Shown here: piece after piece, positions 8,300 through 15,263 of the stretch
Layout: each line of letters starts with the position of its first letter
Position numbering within the stretch: the first letter of the stretch is position 1
From: Lentisphaeria bacterium
Lineage (GTDB): Bacteria > Verrucomicrobiota > Lentisphaeria > Victivallales > UBA1829
Direction: 5' to 3'
NCBI GenBank assembly: GCA_017541665.1
Contig: JAFXYP010000027.1
Span: 1 to 36,154 of the forward strand
DNA: 36,154 nt
The notes under the pieces: model-generated
Seen by the model: only the letters and a program-made list of their open reading frames with translations
Database searches by the model: none
What the model was told of the DNA's origin: nothing
Position numbers and translations under genes: made by a program

Positions 8300-9400
8300 T
8301 CAGTATTTTTCGATGCCGCAGTATTTTGCGAAGGCTTCGGCCTCGTCCTTGGTCAGCATGATGACCGCGCCGTGCTTGGCTCCGGTGAAGTTCGTGGTTT
8401 TCATGACGCCCTGGTTGAAGCGGCCGAGGTTCGTGAACTCGCGGAAGTCCGTGGTCTCGCTGAACGCCATTTCGTTCGGGAAGGAGTAGTTGTCGAACAT
8501 CAGGACGTACTTGTCGGTGCCGATGCGGCGCCACACGTTCGGGGCCTCGACTGCGCCGCCGGTCTTCGCGCAGTTCTCGTCATTGACGTACTTGTAGCCG
8601 TAGAGCAGGTGGTCGGACTCGGCATGTTTGATGCCGCTGTCGTAGTCGAAGAGGTGGAACTTGCCGTTGCCGTAGGAGAGGTCGCCGTCGATGTAGGAGT
8701 GGTCGCCGAGGTCGGGATCGAACCCGAGGAGCTTCGGCACGGTCACGAGCTGCGTGAAATCCTTATCCGTATAGGAATAGTAGAGCTGCTTCACCTCGCC
8801 GCCCTTCAGCCCGAGCGTGAAATAGACGAAGATCCTGCCTTCTTCGGGATCGTAGCCGGTCTCGGGCGCCCAAGCCTGGCTGATGTCGCCGAGCTCAGGG
8901 AACGCCGCCGCGACGTCGAAGTGAGTGCTGGTCCAGTTGATGAGATCCTTCGACTTCATGAGGACGAGGCTGCGGTTGTTGCCCCAGCCGTATTTCTGTC
9001 CGTCGCGCTGCCACTGGGTGGAGCGGAGCCCCTGCCGCTGGGCGTAGATATGCAGGTCGGTCGCCGCCATGTAGAAGCCGTCGGGGCCGCGGAAGATGTG
9101 CGGATCGCGGATGCCCTTCTGTTCGGCGAGGTCGATGCCGAGGAGCACGGGCTTATTGCCGTTCACGTCGGTGAACGTGTAGCCGTCGCTGCTGAGCGCG
9201 AAGAAAATGTCGTGGTACTGTTCGCGGAAGGACACCATCAGGTACGCGCCGAAGTTGTCCTCCGTGACCTCGGGGAAGCTGTCGTCGCAGTCGGAGGAGC
9301 AGCAGGCGCACGAGGATGCGGACAGGGAGAGGAATGCGGCCGCGGATGCGACGGCGAGCGAGGCGAGGAGACGGCGGAAGAGCGGACGGACGGATTTCAT
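8300..9400 (-). CDS. GH43-like five-bladed beta-propeller glycosidase, probable lipoprotein
   Basis: 366 residues. The N-terminus is a signal peptide (about 1-30) ending at SASSC, a weak lipobox, followed by a cysteine-rich start (Cys31, 33, 34, 38). The rest has the GH43/GH117-type propeller pattern: GIRDPHIFRGPDGFYMAATD (RDP 98-100), QAWAPETGYD (APE 178-180), HSYIDGDLSYGNGKFHLFDYD. In family GH43 the catalytic triad comes from two Asp and one Glu in such motifs, and substrates are arabinose- or xylose-containing side chains. Start: AAGGA lies 9 nt upstream of the ATG. It stands alone, with its own promoter (9473-9500) and terminator (8168-8199). Propeller glycosidase is confident; exact family and substrate are not. 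Confidence 0.8.
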   Translation of the reverse strand: MKSVRPLFRRLLASLAVASAAAFLSLSASSCACCSSDCDDSFPEVTEDNFGAYLMVSFREQYHDIFFALSSDGYTFTDVNGNKPVLLGIDLAEQKGIRDPHIFRGPDGFYMAATDLHIYAQRQGLRSTQWQRDGQKYGWGNNRSLVLMKSKDLINWTSTHFDVAAAFPELGDISQAWAPETGYDPEEGRIFVYFTLGLKGGEVKQLYYSYTDKDFTQLVTVPKLLGFDPDLGDHSYIDGDLSYGNGKFHLFDYDSGIKHAESDHLLYGYKYVNDENCAKTGGAVEAPNVWRRIGTDKYVLMFDNYSFPNEMAFSETTDFREFTNLGRFNQGVMKTTNFTGAKHGAVIMLTKDEAEAFAKYCGIEKY

Positions 9401-9472
9401 GGGGTGGTGTCCTTGCTGGGGGGTGGATATGGTTATGGTATGATTAAAAGCGTGGAGGAAACCGTTTGAATA

Positions 9473-9500
9473 ACTATAGTGCCATCTGAGATTTTTTCAA
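9473..9500 (-). promoter_or_regulatory. vegetative-type promoter for the GH43-like gene
   Basis: Minus strand: TTGAAA (9500-9495), 16-nt spacer, TATAGT (9478-9473). Leader about 65 nt. Confidence 0.5.
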
Positions 9501-9540
9501 GGGCGCACCGCGGAAAGATGGATGAAAAGTGCGGAAAAAA

Positions 9541-9572
9541 AGCCGGAAACGGCGCTGTATGCCGTCCCGGCT
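9541..9572 (-). terminator. intrinsic terminator after the TM1266-type gene
   Basis: On the minus strand AGCCGG-ACGGC pairs with GCCGT-CCGGCT across small internal bulges and is followed by TTTTTTT. About 30 nt beyond the stop at 9604. Confidence 0.85.
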
Positions 9573-9603
9573 TCGGAGTCTTTAAACTGAAAATGGAAGA
9601 AGA

Positions 9604-9855
9604 TCAGCTCTTCGCGGAGACGATGTTGCAGGACACGCCCGCGATTTTGCCGAGCTCTTCGGCGAGCGCGGAGGCCGTTTCCGGGGCGGCGTCCAGCACG
9701 ATGCTGATGATGCTCACGCCGCGGGAATGGTACGGGATGCCCATGCGGCCGACGATGAACTCGCTGTAGGCGTGGAGGATCTTGTTGATCTGGTCGGAGG
9801 CTGCGTTGTCCTCGACGATGACGCCGAGCAGGGAAATGCGTTTCGTGTCGCTCAT
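9604..9855 (-). CDS. TM1266-type (iron-only hydrogenase system) ACT-like regulator
   Basis: 83 residues, the full length of this small family. Pattern: KRISLLGVIVEDNAASDQIN (about 5-24), HAYSEFIVGRMGIPYHSRGVSIISIVLDA (about 28-56) and a C-terminal helix, as in the TM1266-type putative regulators normally found beside [FeFe]-hydrogenase and its HydE/F/G maturases. The fold is a ferredoxin-like ACT/NikR-C type, so a small ligand or metal sensor role is likely, but function is unproven. No hydrogenase or maturase gene is near: neighbours are a GH43-like enzyme and a DUF805 protein. It has its own promoter and terminator, so it is a monocistronic orphan. Confidence 0.82.
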   Translation of the reverse strand: MSDTKRISLLGVIVEDNAASDQINKILHAYSEFIVGRMGIPYHSRGVSIISIVLDAAPETASALAEELGKIAGVSCNIVSAKS

Positions 9856-9943
9856 GATGGAAATCCTTTCGTACGGTTATGGTTGCCTGTGTCCGGGTTC
9901 GGTACGGGCAGCGTCCCCGTGGCGGAAACGCGTCCCGGGGGAT

Positions 9944-9971
9944 AATATACACGCGGAAGCGGAAATAACAA
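9944..9971 (-). promoter_or_regulatory. vegetative-type promoter for the TM1266-type gene
   Basis: Minus strand: TTGTTA (9971-9966), 16-nt spacer, TATATT (9949-9944). Leader about 80 nt. Confidence 0.5.
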
Positions 9972-10000
9972 GCGGGAAACGGGGCGCGGACAGAAAAAAA

Positions 10001-10028
10001 CCGCGCCGGCTTCGGAAAGCGGGCGCGG
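10001..10028 (-). terminator. intrinsic terminator after the DUF805 gene
   Basis: On the minus strand CCGCGCC pairs with GGCGCGG, followed by TTTTTTT. About 35 nt past the stop at 10063. Confidence 0.85.
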
Positions 10029-10062
10029 ATGGAATGTACTCGAATGAGTCTCTGGCAGATGC

Positions 10063-10419
10063 TTACCCGGCTTTTCCGACAGGAGCTTCGCCGTACTTGT
10101 TGGCGCCTGCTTCTCCGTCGGGGATGCACATGAGGATGACGATGATCGAACCGATGGGCGGGCAGATGAGACCGATCAGCTGGAGCCAGCCGGTCTTGCC
10201 GAGGTCGTGGAGACGACGAGCGGTCGCGCCGAGCATCGGGAGCAGAAGCGCGAGGGCGATGAGCTGGCCGATCATCGGGACGCATCCGAGGATGATCGCC
10301 GGGATCATGAACATCCAGTAGTCGCGCTTGCCCATTCTGCCGTCGAAGCAGAAATACTGGGTGGTGACGACCGTCTTGAAGTGCTCGACCACTTCGTTGA
10401 AGTCAAAGTTTTGTGCCAT
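10063..10419 (-). CDS. DUF805 family small membrane protein
   Basis: 118 residues. Diagnostic DUF805 features: FCFDGRMGKRDYWMFMI (about 23-39; the family's F.GR..R..YW), ATARRLHDLGKTGWLQLI (about 66-83; ARRLHD.G.SGW) and a C-terminal GEAGANKYG (about 102-110; G..G.N.YG). Two to three hydrophobic segments place it in the inner membrane. The molecular role of the family is unknown. It has its own promoter and terminator. Confidence 0.92.
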   Translation of the reverse strand: MAQNFDFNEVVEHFKTVVTTQYFCFDGRMGKRDYWMFMIPAIILGCVPMIGQLIALALLLPMLGATARRLHDLGKTGWLQLIGLICPPIGSIIVILMCIPDGEAGANKYGEAPVGKAG

Positions 10420-10530
10420 TGTGTGATACCTTTATGTTGGTTAGGTTTTATGTGGTAGCTTTTTTGCGTTTCCAAAGGACATGCACGGCGACTCCATTCA
10501 GGCGAATGAAATATGCCGCATATCGAAAAT

Positions 10531-10558
10531 AATATAACATTCATCCGGCAAAAAACAA
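10531..10558 (-). promoter_or_regulatory. vegetative-type promoter for the DUF805 gene
   Basis: Minus strand: TTGTTT (10558-10553), 16-nt spacer, TATATT (10536-10531). Leader about 105 nt. Confidence 0.5.
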
Positions 10559-10650
10559 GGCGGAAAGAACGATTTCATTCCATTTTTTTCATATTTTTCG
10601 TTTATGGTTTAGAAAGTTATGTTTTATCCTCCGTCCGGACGAAAAAAAGG

Positions 10651-10677
10651 GGCGGACCCCGCTTGCCGGGACCCGCC
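10651..10677 (-). terminator. intrinsic terminator after the 718-residue gene
   Basis: 10-bp stem with two G-U pairs (GGCGGACCCC 10651-10660 with GGGACCCGCC 10668-10677), 7-nt loop, followed on the minus strand by CTTTTTTT. It starts about 25 nt after the stop at 10701 and closes the two-gene operon. Confidence 0.85.
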
Positions 10678-10700
10678 TCCGGGATGGATGATCGAAACGG

Positions 10701-12857
10701 TCAGTGCATGAAGAACTTGACCAGGATGAGCAGGACGATCTGGACGATCAGGACGATGATCAGGATTTTGTAGACGATGTTCAGGATCGGGGATTTGACC
10801 GCATCCGGATCGTCGCCCGCCGAGGCGGTGTTCAGCTTGTAGAGCGAGAAATGGCCGGGGATGCGCGGGATGTAGGTGAAGATGCGTCCGAGCGCGAGCG
10901 TGAGGCGCATTTCGCGGTTCAGGGCGCAGCCGTTGGCTTCGAGGAAACGCGTGAGGCTGCGGCGGAAGAGCTTCAGGAGGGAGAGGATCACGAACGGCGC
11001 GCAGATGATGATGAAGATGCCGAGGAGGACGGCGAGGATGCGCCAGACGGAAACGCCCTGGAGGCTCTTCGCCATGAAGGCGAAGCTGCTGCCCAACGCT
11101 GCGATGCCGACGCCGCCGCCCATGATGAGCATGGGCATGTTGAGTCCGCCCTCCTTCTTGGGCTGGTCGCCGCCCGCGAGCTTGGAATCGACGTTTTTCG
11201 TGACGTCGGCCTCGAACGCGTTTGTCTTGGCTGCGAAGTGCTTTTCAGCCTGGTTCTGGATGATGTCGCCGATGCGGTAGAACGGCATGAGGATGGCTTC
11301 CTTCAGGGAGACCGGCTGCTGGATGAGGTCGGTGATGACGGCGTCCCAGATGAGCCCGTCCGGGGTGTAGAAGACGCCGGACTTGCCGACGAAGAGGCGG
11401 CGCATGGTGCCGGCGGTGACGGCGACGGCGAGGGTCATGGACTTCGTGGCGGGGGCCGTGCCGGTGGTGGCGTTGATGTACATCACGCAGACATTGCTGG
11501 TGGCGGCGATCTTCTTGTGCGCGGCGACGTCGTGGACGATCATGCACATGTGGAAGTTGTAGCCGTTCATGACGAGCTTGCCCGCGAGGATGAAGGAGCG
11601 TTTCGCGGGGGAGAAGAGCGCCTCCATGTTGATGAAGTTGTTCAGGAACTCGCGGAGGTTGGTCTGGCAGATGATGACCTTGCGCACGAGGTCGCAGCAG
11701 GTGACGTTGTTCGAGACGACGGCGTCCTCGGCGATCATGGCGCGGATGTCGGCGAAAGCCGAGGACGCGGCGACCGCGCGGAGGCGCTCCAGGTCAAGGC
11801 CGTCGAGCTTGTCGGTGTTTTTTCGGCCGGTCCAGTCGCCGTAGGGCGCGATGGCGGCCTTGAACGCGGTCCACTCGGATTCGCTGATGGAGGCGGCGTC
11901 GCCGGGGATCGCGGCACGGAACGCGGAGAAGAACGCGGCGAGTGCGCCCGCGCGGTTCGGGTTCACGCGTTCGTTCAGGTGCAGGATGCATGCCGGGTCG
12001 GCGGGCGCGAGCGGCGCTTTCTTGAAGAAGTCCTCGACGGAGGAGGAGTCGTTCGGGTCGAAGGTGTTCGTCGGGACGCGGGAGGAGGAGTCGTGTGAAC
12101 CGGCGAAGACGAGGGCGTGGCAGCTCTCGAAATAGTCGTCGACGTCGGCGGCGACGGAACCGTATGCGCCCCAGAGCCCGGCGGTGGCCGCGCCGTAGGG
12201 GAAAAGCACATCCTTACGGGCGACGCCCTCGTCGGTCCAGGCGAGGAACCCCCTCAGCATGGACTCGAAGGCGTCGAGTTCGGCGGCGCCGACGCCGTCC
12301 GCGCCGGAGATGTCCTTCTGCGAACCGACGGCGGCCATGGCGAACTTGATGCATTCGGCGGTGATCTCGTCCTTCACCGGGCCGGGCGGGATGATGCCGT
12401 CGCCGTTCTGGAGGGCGTTCGACACGAGCGTCTTGAACTCGTTGATCTGTTCGATCGTGATGGCGGACGTGTTTTCCGAGCCGATGCGCTTCAATGCGAG
12501 CTCGGCGGTCTCCTTCGCGCGGAGCCCGTCGGGATCGTCGGCGTTCAGCGCGGCGAGGCGGAGCGCGGGCGCGGCGGTGATGAAGTCGGAGAGGTCGGAG
12601 ACGGTGGAGATGACCCATTTCAGGAGGCCGCGGACGTCCTTCACGTGGATGCGGCCGGAGGCGTCCTGCGGGATCAGGGCGAGGAAATCGGCGGGGCAGA
12701 GCAGGTTCTTGGCGGGGATGCTGGTGAGCGTCCAGTGCGCCGGATCGAGCTCATAGGCGTTGCGGAAATCGTTCGCGGATTCGATGACGAGCTGGGAGGA
12801 ACCGCCGATGCGGCGGAACTTCATGGTGGACTCGCTGACGTTTTCAGGATTGTTCAT
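10701..12857 (-). CDS. large membrane-anchored protein of unknown function
   Basis: 718 residues, not assignable to a characterised family. Residues 1 to about 400 are helical and contain loosely repeated units with short Gly/Asp loops (NGDGIIPPG, SGADGVGAAELDAFE, SESEWTAFKAAIAPYGDW) that faintly resemble EF-hand loops but lack full ligand sets. The middle contains LREFLNNFINMEALF and FYTPDGLIWDAVITDLIQQPVSLKEAI. Three hydrophobic segments follow at about 574-600, 604-628 and 692-714. From memory, the FLNNF...VFY..DG..WDA....I..P+SL+.A core followed by membrane segments recurs in large hypothetical proteins of other phyla; I cannot verify this. The start (ATG at 12857, GGAG 10 nt upstream) overlaps the glycan transferase gene by 14 nt, so the two are co-translated. 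No enzymatic motif is seen. Confidence 0.85.
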   Translation of the reverse strand: MNNPENVSESTMKFRRIGGSSQLVIESANDFRNAYELDPAHWTLTSIPAKNLLCPADFLALIPQDASGRIHVKDVRGLLKWVISTVSDLSDFITAAPALRLAALNADDPDGLRAKETAELALKRIGSENTSAITIEQINEFKTLVSNALQNGDGIIPPGPVKDEITAECIKFAMAAVGSQKDISGADGVGAAELDAFESMLRGFLAWTDEGVARKDVLFPYGAATAGLWGAYGSVAADVDDYFESCHALVFAGSHDSSSRVPTNTFDPNDSSSVEDFFKKAPLAPADPACILHLNERVNPNRAGALAAFFSAFRAAIPGDAASISESEWTAFKAAIAPYGDWTGRKNTDKLDGLDLERLRAVAASSAFADIRAMIAEDAVVSNNVTCCDLVRKVIICQTNLREFLNNFINMEALFSPAKRSFILAGKLVMNGYNFHMCMIVHDVAAHKKIAATSNVCVMYINATTGTAPATKSMTLAVAVTAGTMRRLFVGKSGVFYTPDGLIWDAVITDLIQQPVSLKEAILMPFYRIGDIIQNQAEKHFAAKTNAFEADVTKNVDSKLAGGDQPKKEGGLNMPMLIMGGGVGIAALGSSFAFMAKSLQGVSVWRILAVLLGIFIIICAPFVILSLLKLFRRSLTRFLEANGCALNREMRLTLALGRIFTYIPRIPGHFSLYKLNTASAGDDPDAVKSPILNIVYKILIIVLIVQIVLLILVKFFMH

Positions 12858-13962
12858 GGTGGGTTGTCTCCTGGTTGTCGTTTTGTCTGGGTATTGTTTG
12901 AAATTGAAGCAATGTCAGGATCAGCAGGATCACCACGCCCTGCGCCAGAAGCACGAAGCACGTGCGGGCGTCGCCCCAGAGCAGGGGGAGCGCGCCGAGC
13001 CCGGCCACGATCGACAGCAGGTGGATGATCCGGACGGCCTGCGGACGGGTGAGGCCCATCCGCACGAACCGGTGCGAGATGTGGTTGTGGTCGCCGATGT
13101 AGAACGGCTTGTGATTGTGAAGGCGGATGAGGACGACAGCGAAGGCGTCGAAGATCGGGACGGCGAGGATGAAAAGCGGGATCAGGATGGCATGCCGCGT
13201 GGCGGCGATCTCGGGATTGTAGTAGGTCACGCGTGCGCTGACGACCGCCAGCAGGAATCCGACCAGATGGCTGCCCGCGTCGCCCATGAAGATCGACGCC
13301 GGGGCTTTGTTGAAGAGCCAGAATCCGCAGCACGCGCCCGCCGAACACGCCGAGAGCGCGGCCACGAAGAACTGCCCGCCGCACCACGCCGCCGCCGTGA
13401 AGAACAGGAACGCGATCGCCGCCGTGCCGACGGAAAGACCGTCCATGTTGTCGAAGAAGTTCATGGCGTTCATGATGAAGACGATCCAGAAGACGGAGAC
13501 CGGGACCGTGAGGAACGGCGAGTTCAGGAAGGCCGTGATGTGCAGCCCGCCGAAGAAGACCATGGCGAACGCGATGACGAACTGTCCGGCAAATTTGAAC
13601 GAGGCGCGCATGGCGTGTTTGTCGTCGATCACGCCGAGGACGACCGCCGCCACCGCGCAGACGCAGATCATGGCGAGTTCGCTTGAGATGTTGCGGAAGC
13701 CGCCGACGATTTCCTCCGGGAACCGCCCCGGCACGGCGAGGAGCGCGACCGCGCCTGCCAGGACCGGGAGCAACCACGCGACCAGGATCGCCACGCCGCC
13801 CAGAAGCGGGGTCGCCTTCCCGTGCAGCTTGTGCCCCTCGGATTTCGGCACGTCCATGATCCCGGTGCGGCGCGCGAGGGCCCGGCAGAGCGGCACGGAC
13901 GGCAGCGAGATCAGAAACGACGCCGCGAAGGCCGCGGCATCCAGCCAGAGATAACGGTTCAC
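12844..13962 (-). CDS. undecaprenyl-phosphate sugar-1-phosphate transferase (WecA/TagO/MraY family)
   Basis: 372 residues with about ten membrane segments. Family motifs: KLHGKATPLLGG (about 45-56), Asp113-Asp114 in GVIDDKHAMRA, FFDNMDGLS (169-177), FMGDAGSHLVGFLL (225-238) and the histidine loop DHNHISHR (291-298). These are the Mg and polyprenyl-phosphate/UDP-sugar sites of enzymes that move a HexNAc-1-phosphate onto undecaprenyl phosphate, starting a surface polysaccharide or teichoic-type polymer. The histidine motif fits the WecA/TagO branch better than MraY, and no mur genes are nearby. A strong promoter lies at 14023-14050. No other glycan genes flank it; its only operon partner is the unknown 718-residue protein. 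Confidence 0.92.
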   Translation of the reverse strand: MNRYLWLDAAAFAASFLISLPSVPLCRALARRTGIMDVPKSEGHKLHGKATPLLGGVAILVAWLLPVLAGAVALLAVPGRFPEEIVGGFRNISSELAMICVCAVAAVVLGVIDDKHAMRASFKFAGQFVIAFAMVFFGGLHITAFLNSPFLTVPVSVFWIVFIMNAMNFFDNMDGLSVGTAAIAFLFFTAAAWCGGQFFVAALSACSAGACCGFWLFNKAPASIFMGDAGSHLVGFLLAVVSARVTYYNPEIAATRHAILIPLFILAVPIFDAFAVVLIRLHNHKPFYIGDHNHISHRFVRMGLTRPQAVRIIHLLSIVAGLGALPLLWGDARTCFVLLAQGVVILLILTLLQFQTIPRQNDNQETTHHEQS

Positions 13963-14022
13963 GATGAAAACCTCTTGATTCGGAAACGGAAATGGAGCGG
14001 AATCCGCTCCGTACAGACTCTT

Positions 14023-14050
14023 AATATATCTTAGGGAAAAAGAATGTCAA
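14023..14050 (-). promoter_or_regulatory. vegetative-type promoter of the WecA-like operon
   Basis: Minus strand: TTGACA (14050-14045), 16-nt spacer, TATATT (14028-14023); near consensus. Leader about 55 nt. Confidence 0.7.
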
Positions 14051-14071
14051 GCAAAAAGACGGAAAATTGTT

Positions 14072-15232
14072 TTACGGGGCCGGGGACATGCTTTCAACCG
14101 CGTCGGCCGGTCGTTCTTCCTCTTCGCTCGGTTCCTCTTCGACATTCCTGCGTTGAAGTTTCCGAATCGTCTCTTCTTCCGCCCGCCTCTGCTCCCTGAG
14201 TTCCTGGCGGCGGAGTTCCTCCTGTTCCTCCAGGATGTCCAGGACGCGTTCGCGGTAGCGGTCGTAATAGCTCGTATGGTGGTCGTTGACGAACGAGATC
14301 GCGGAGATGTCGGTCTCCATGTCGGGATAGAGCAGGGCGTCCGTGAACGGGATTCCGAAGAGCAGCCAGAGTCCGAGCCCGACGGCGAGGAACGGCCCGA
14401 ACGCGAATCCGCGGCGGCGGAATTTGGGGTTTCTGAGCGTGTAGATCGGCATGAAGACGACGGCGATCATGGAGCCGGAGAGCATGATCCAGAGCGTGGG
14501 GAGTGCGCCGAGCGCGGCTGCCAGCCCGGCGATCAGCTTCACGTCGCCCAGCCCGAACGCCTCGCGTTTCATGGCTTTTTCGCCGAGCCACGCGAAGAGC
14601 GTCAGGAGCGTGCCGAACAGCCCTGCGGTCACGACCGAGATCAGGAATCCGCGCCAGTCCAGCAGGTGCGGATCCGGCCCGACGCCGTGGACCAGGTGGT
14701 ACAGCGGCGCGAGGACCAGCAGCGAGTAGGTGAGCTCGTTCGGGATCAGGCGCACTTTCATGTCGATCATCGCCGCCGGATACGCTACGGAGATCGTCAG
14801 GAAATACACGAACATCGTCGGCAGCGGCAGCTTGAAATACAGCACGTACGCGAACGACGCCATGTACATGAGTCCGACGAGCATCTCCCCGATCAGGTAC
14901 TTCGGCGAAATCGGCGCGCCGCACCAGCGGCATTTGCCGCGGAGGCACAGATAACTGAAGATCGGGATGTTCTCCCAAGCCGTGATCTTGTGGTCGCAGG
15001 TCGTGCAGTGCGATGGTGGCGAGACCAGGCTCATGCCGAGCGGCAGGCGGTAGATGCAGACGTTCAGGAACGACCCGATGCAGCATCCGAACCAGAAGGC
15101 GACGAACGCGAAAAAGACCGGGAACTGATGGATGGCTTCCGAAAAGACGGCCGGATCGAAGACCGCGATCCCGGGAGCGTCCGAGAAGAGGTCTTCGAAA
15201 AAGGAGAAGATGCTGCTGTGCGAGGATTCCAT
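14072..15232 (-). CDS. pilD: prepilin peptidase (A24 family) with acidic C-terminal extension
   Basis: 386 residues. Inner-membrane aspartyl protease that trims and often methylates type IV pilin or type II secretion pseudopilin precursors. The N-terminal methyltransferase-like domain has GCCIGSFLNVCIYRLP (about 49-64) and the zinc tetrad Cys76, Cys79, Cys101, Cys104. Catalytic aspartates are Asp157 (MIDMKVRLIPNELT) and Asp230 in the GxGD motif FGLGDVKL. About eight membrane segments. Beyond the last one, residues 320-386 form a highly charged predicted coiled coil rich in E and R (ILEEQEELRRQELREQRR), absent from typical PilD. It starts 31 nt after nadE on the same strand, so it is probably last in the ABC-ATPase/mutL/nadE operon. 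No pilin gene is nearby. Confidence 0.93.
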   Translation of the reverse strand: MESSHSSIFSFFEDLFSDAPGIAVFDPAVFSEAIHQFPVFFAFVAFWFGCCIGSFLNVCIYRLPLGMSLVSPPSHCTTCDHKITAWENIPIFSYLCLRGKCRWCGAPISPKYLIGEMLVGLMYMASFAYVLYFKLPLPTMFVYFLTISVAYPAAMIDMKVRLIPNELTYSLLVLAPLYHLVHGVGPDPHLLDWRGFLISVVTAGLFGTLLTLFAWLGEKAMKREAFGLGDVKLIAGLAAALGALPTLWIMLSGSMIAVVFMPIYTLRNPKFRRRGFAFGPFLAVGLGLWLLFGIPFTDALLYPDMETDISAISFVNDHHTSYYDRYRERVLDILEEQEELRRQELREQRRAEEETIRKLQRRNVEEEPSEEEERPADAVESMSPAP

Positions 15233-15263
15233 GTCCGGTGTTTCCGTTTCGTTTCGAACCTCT

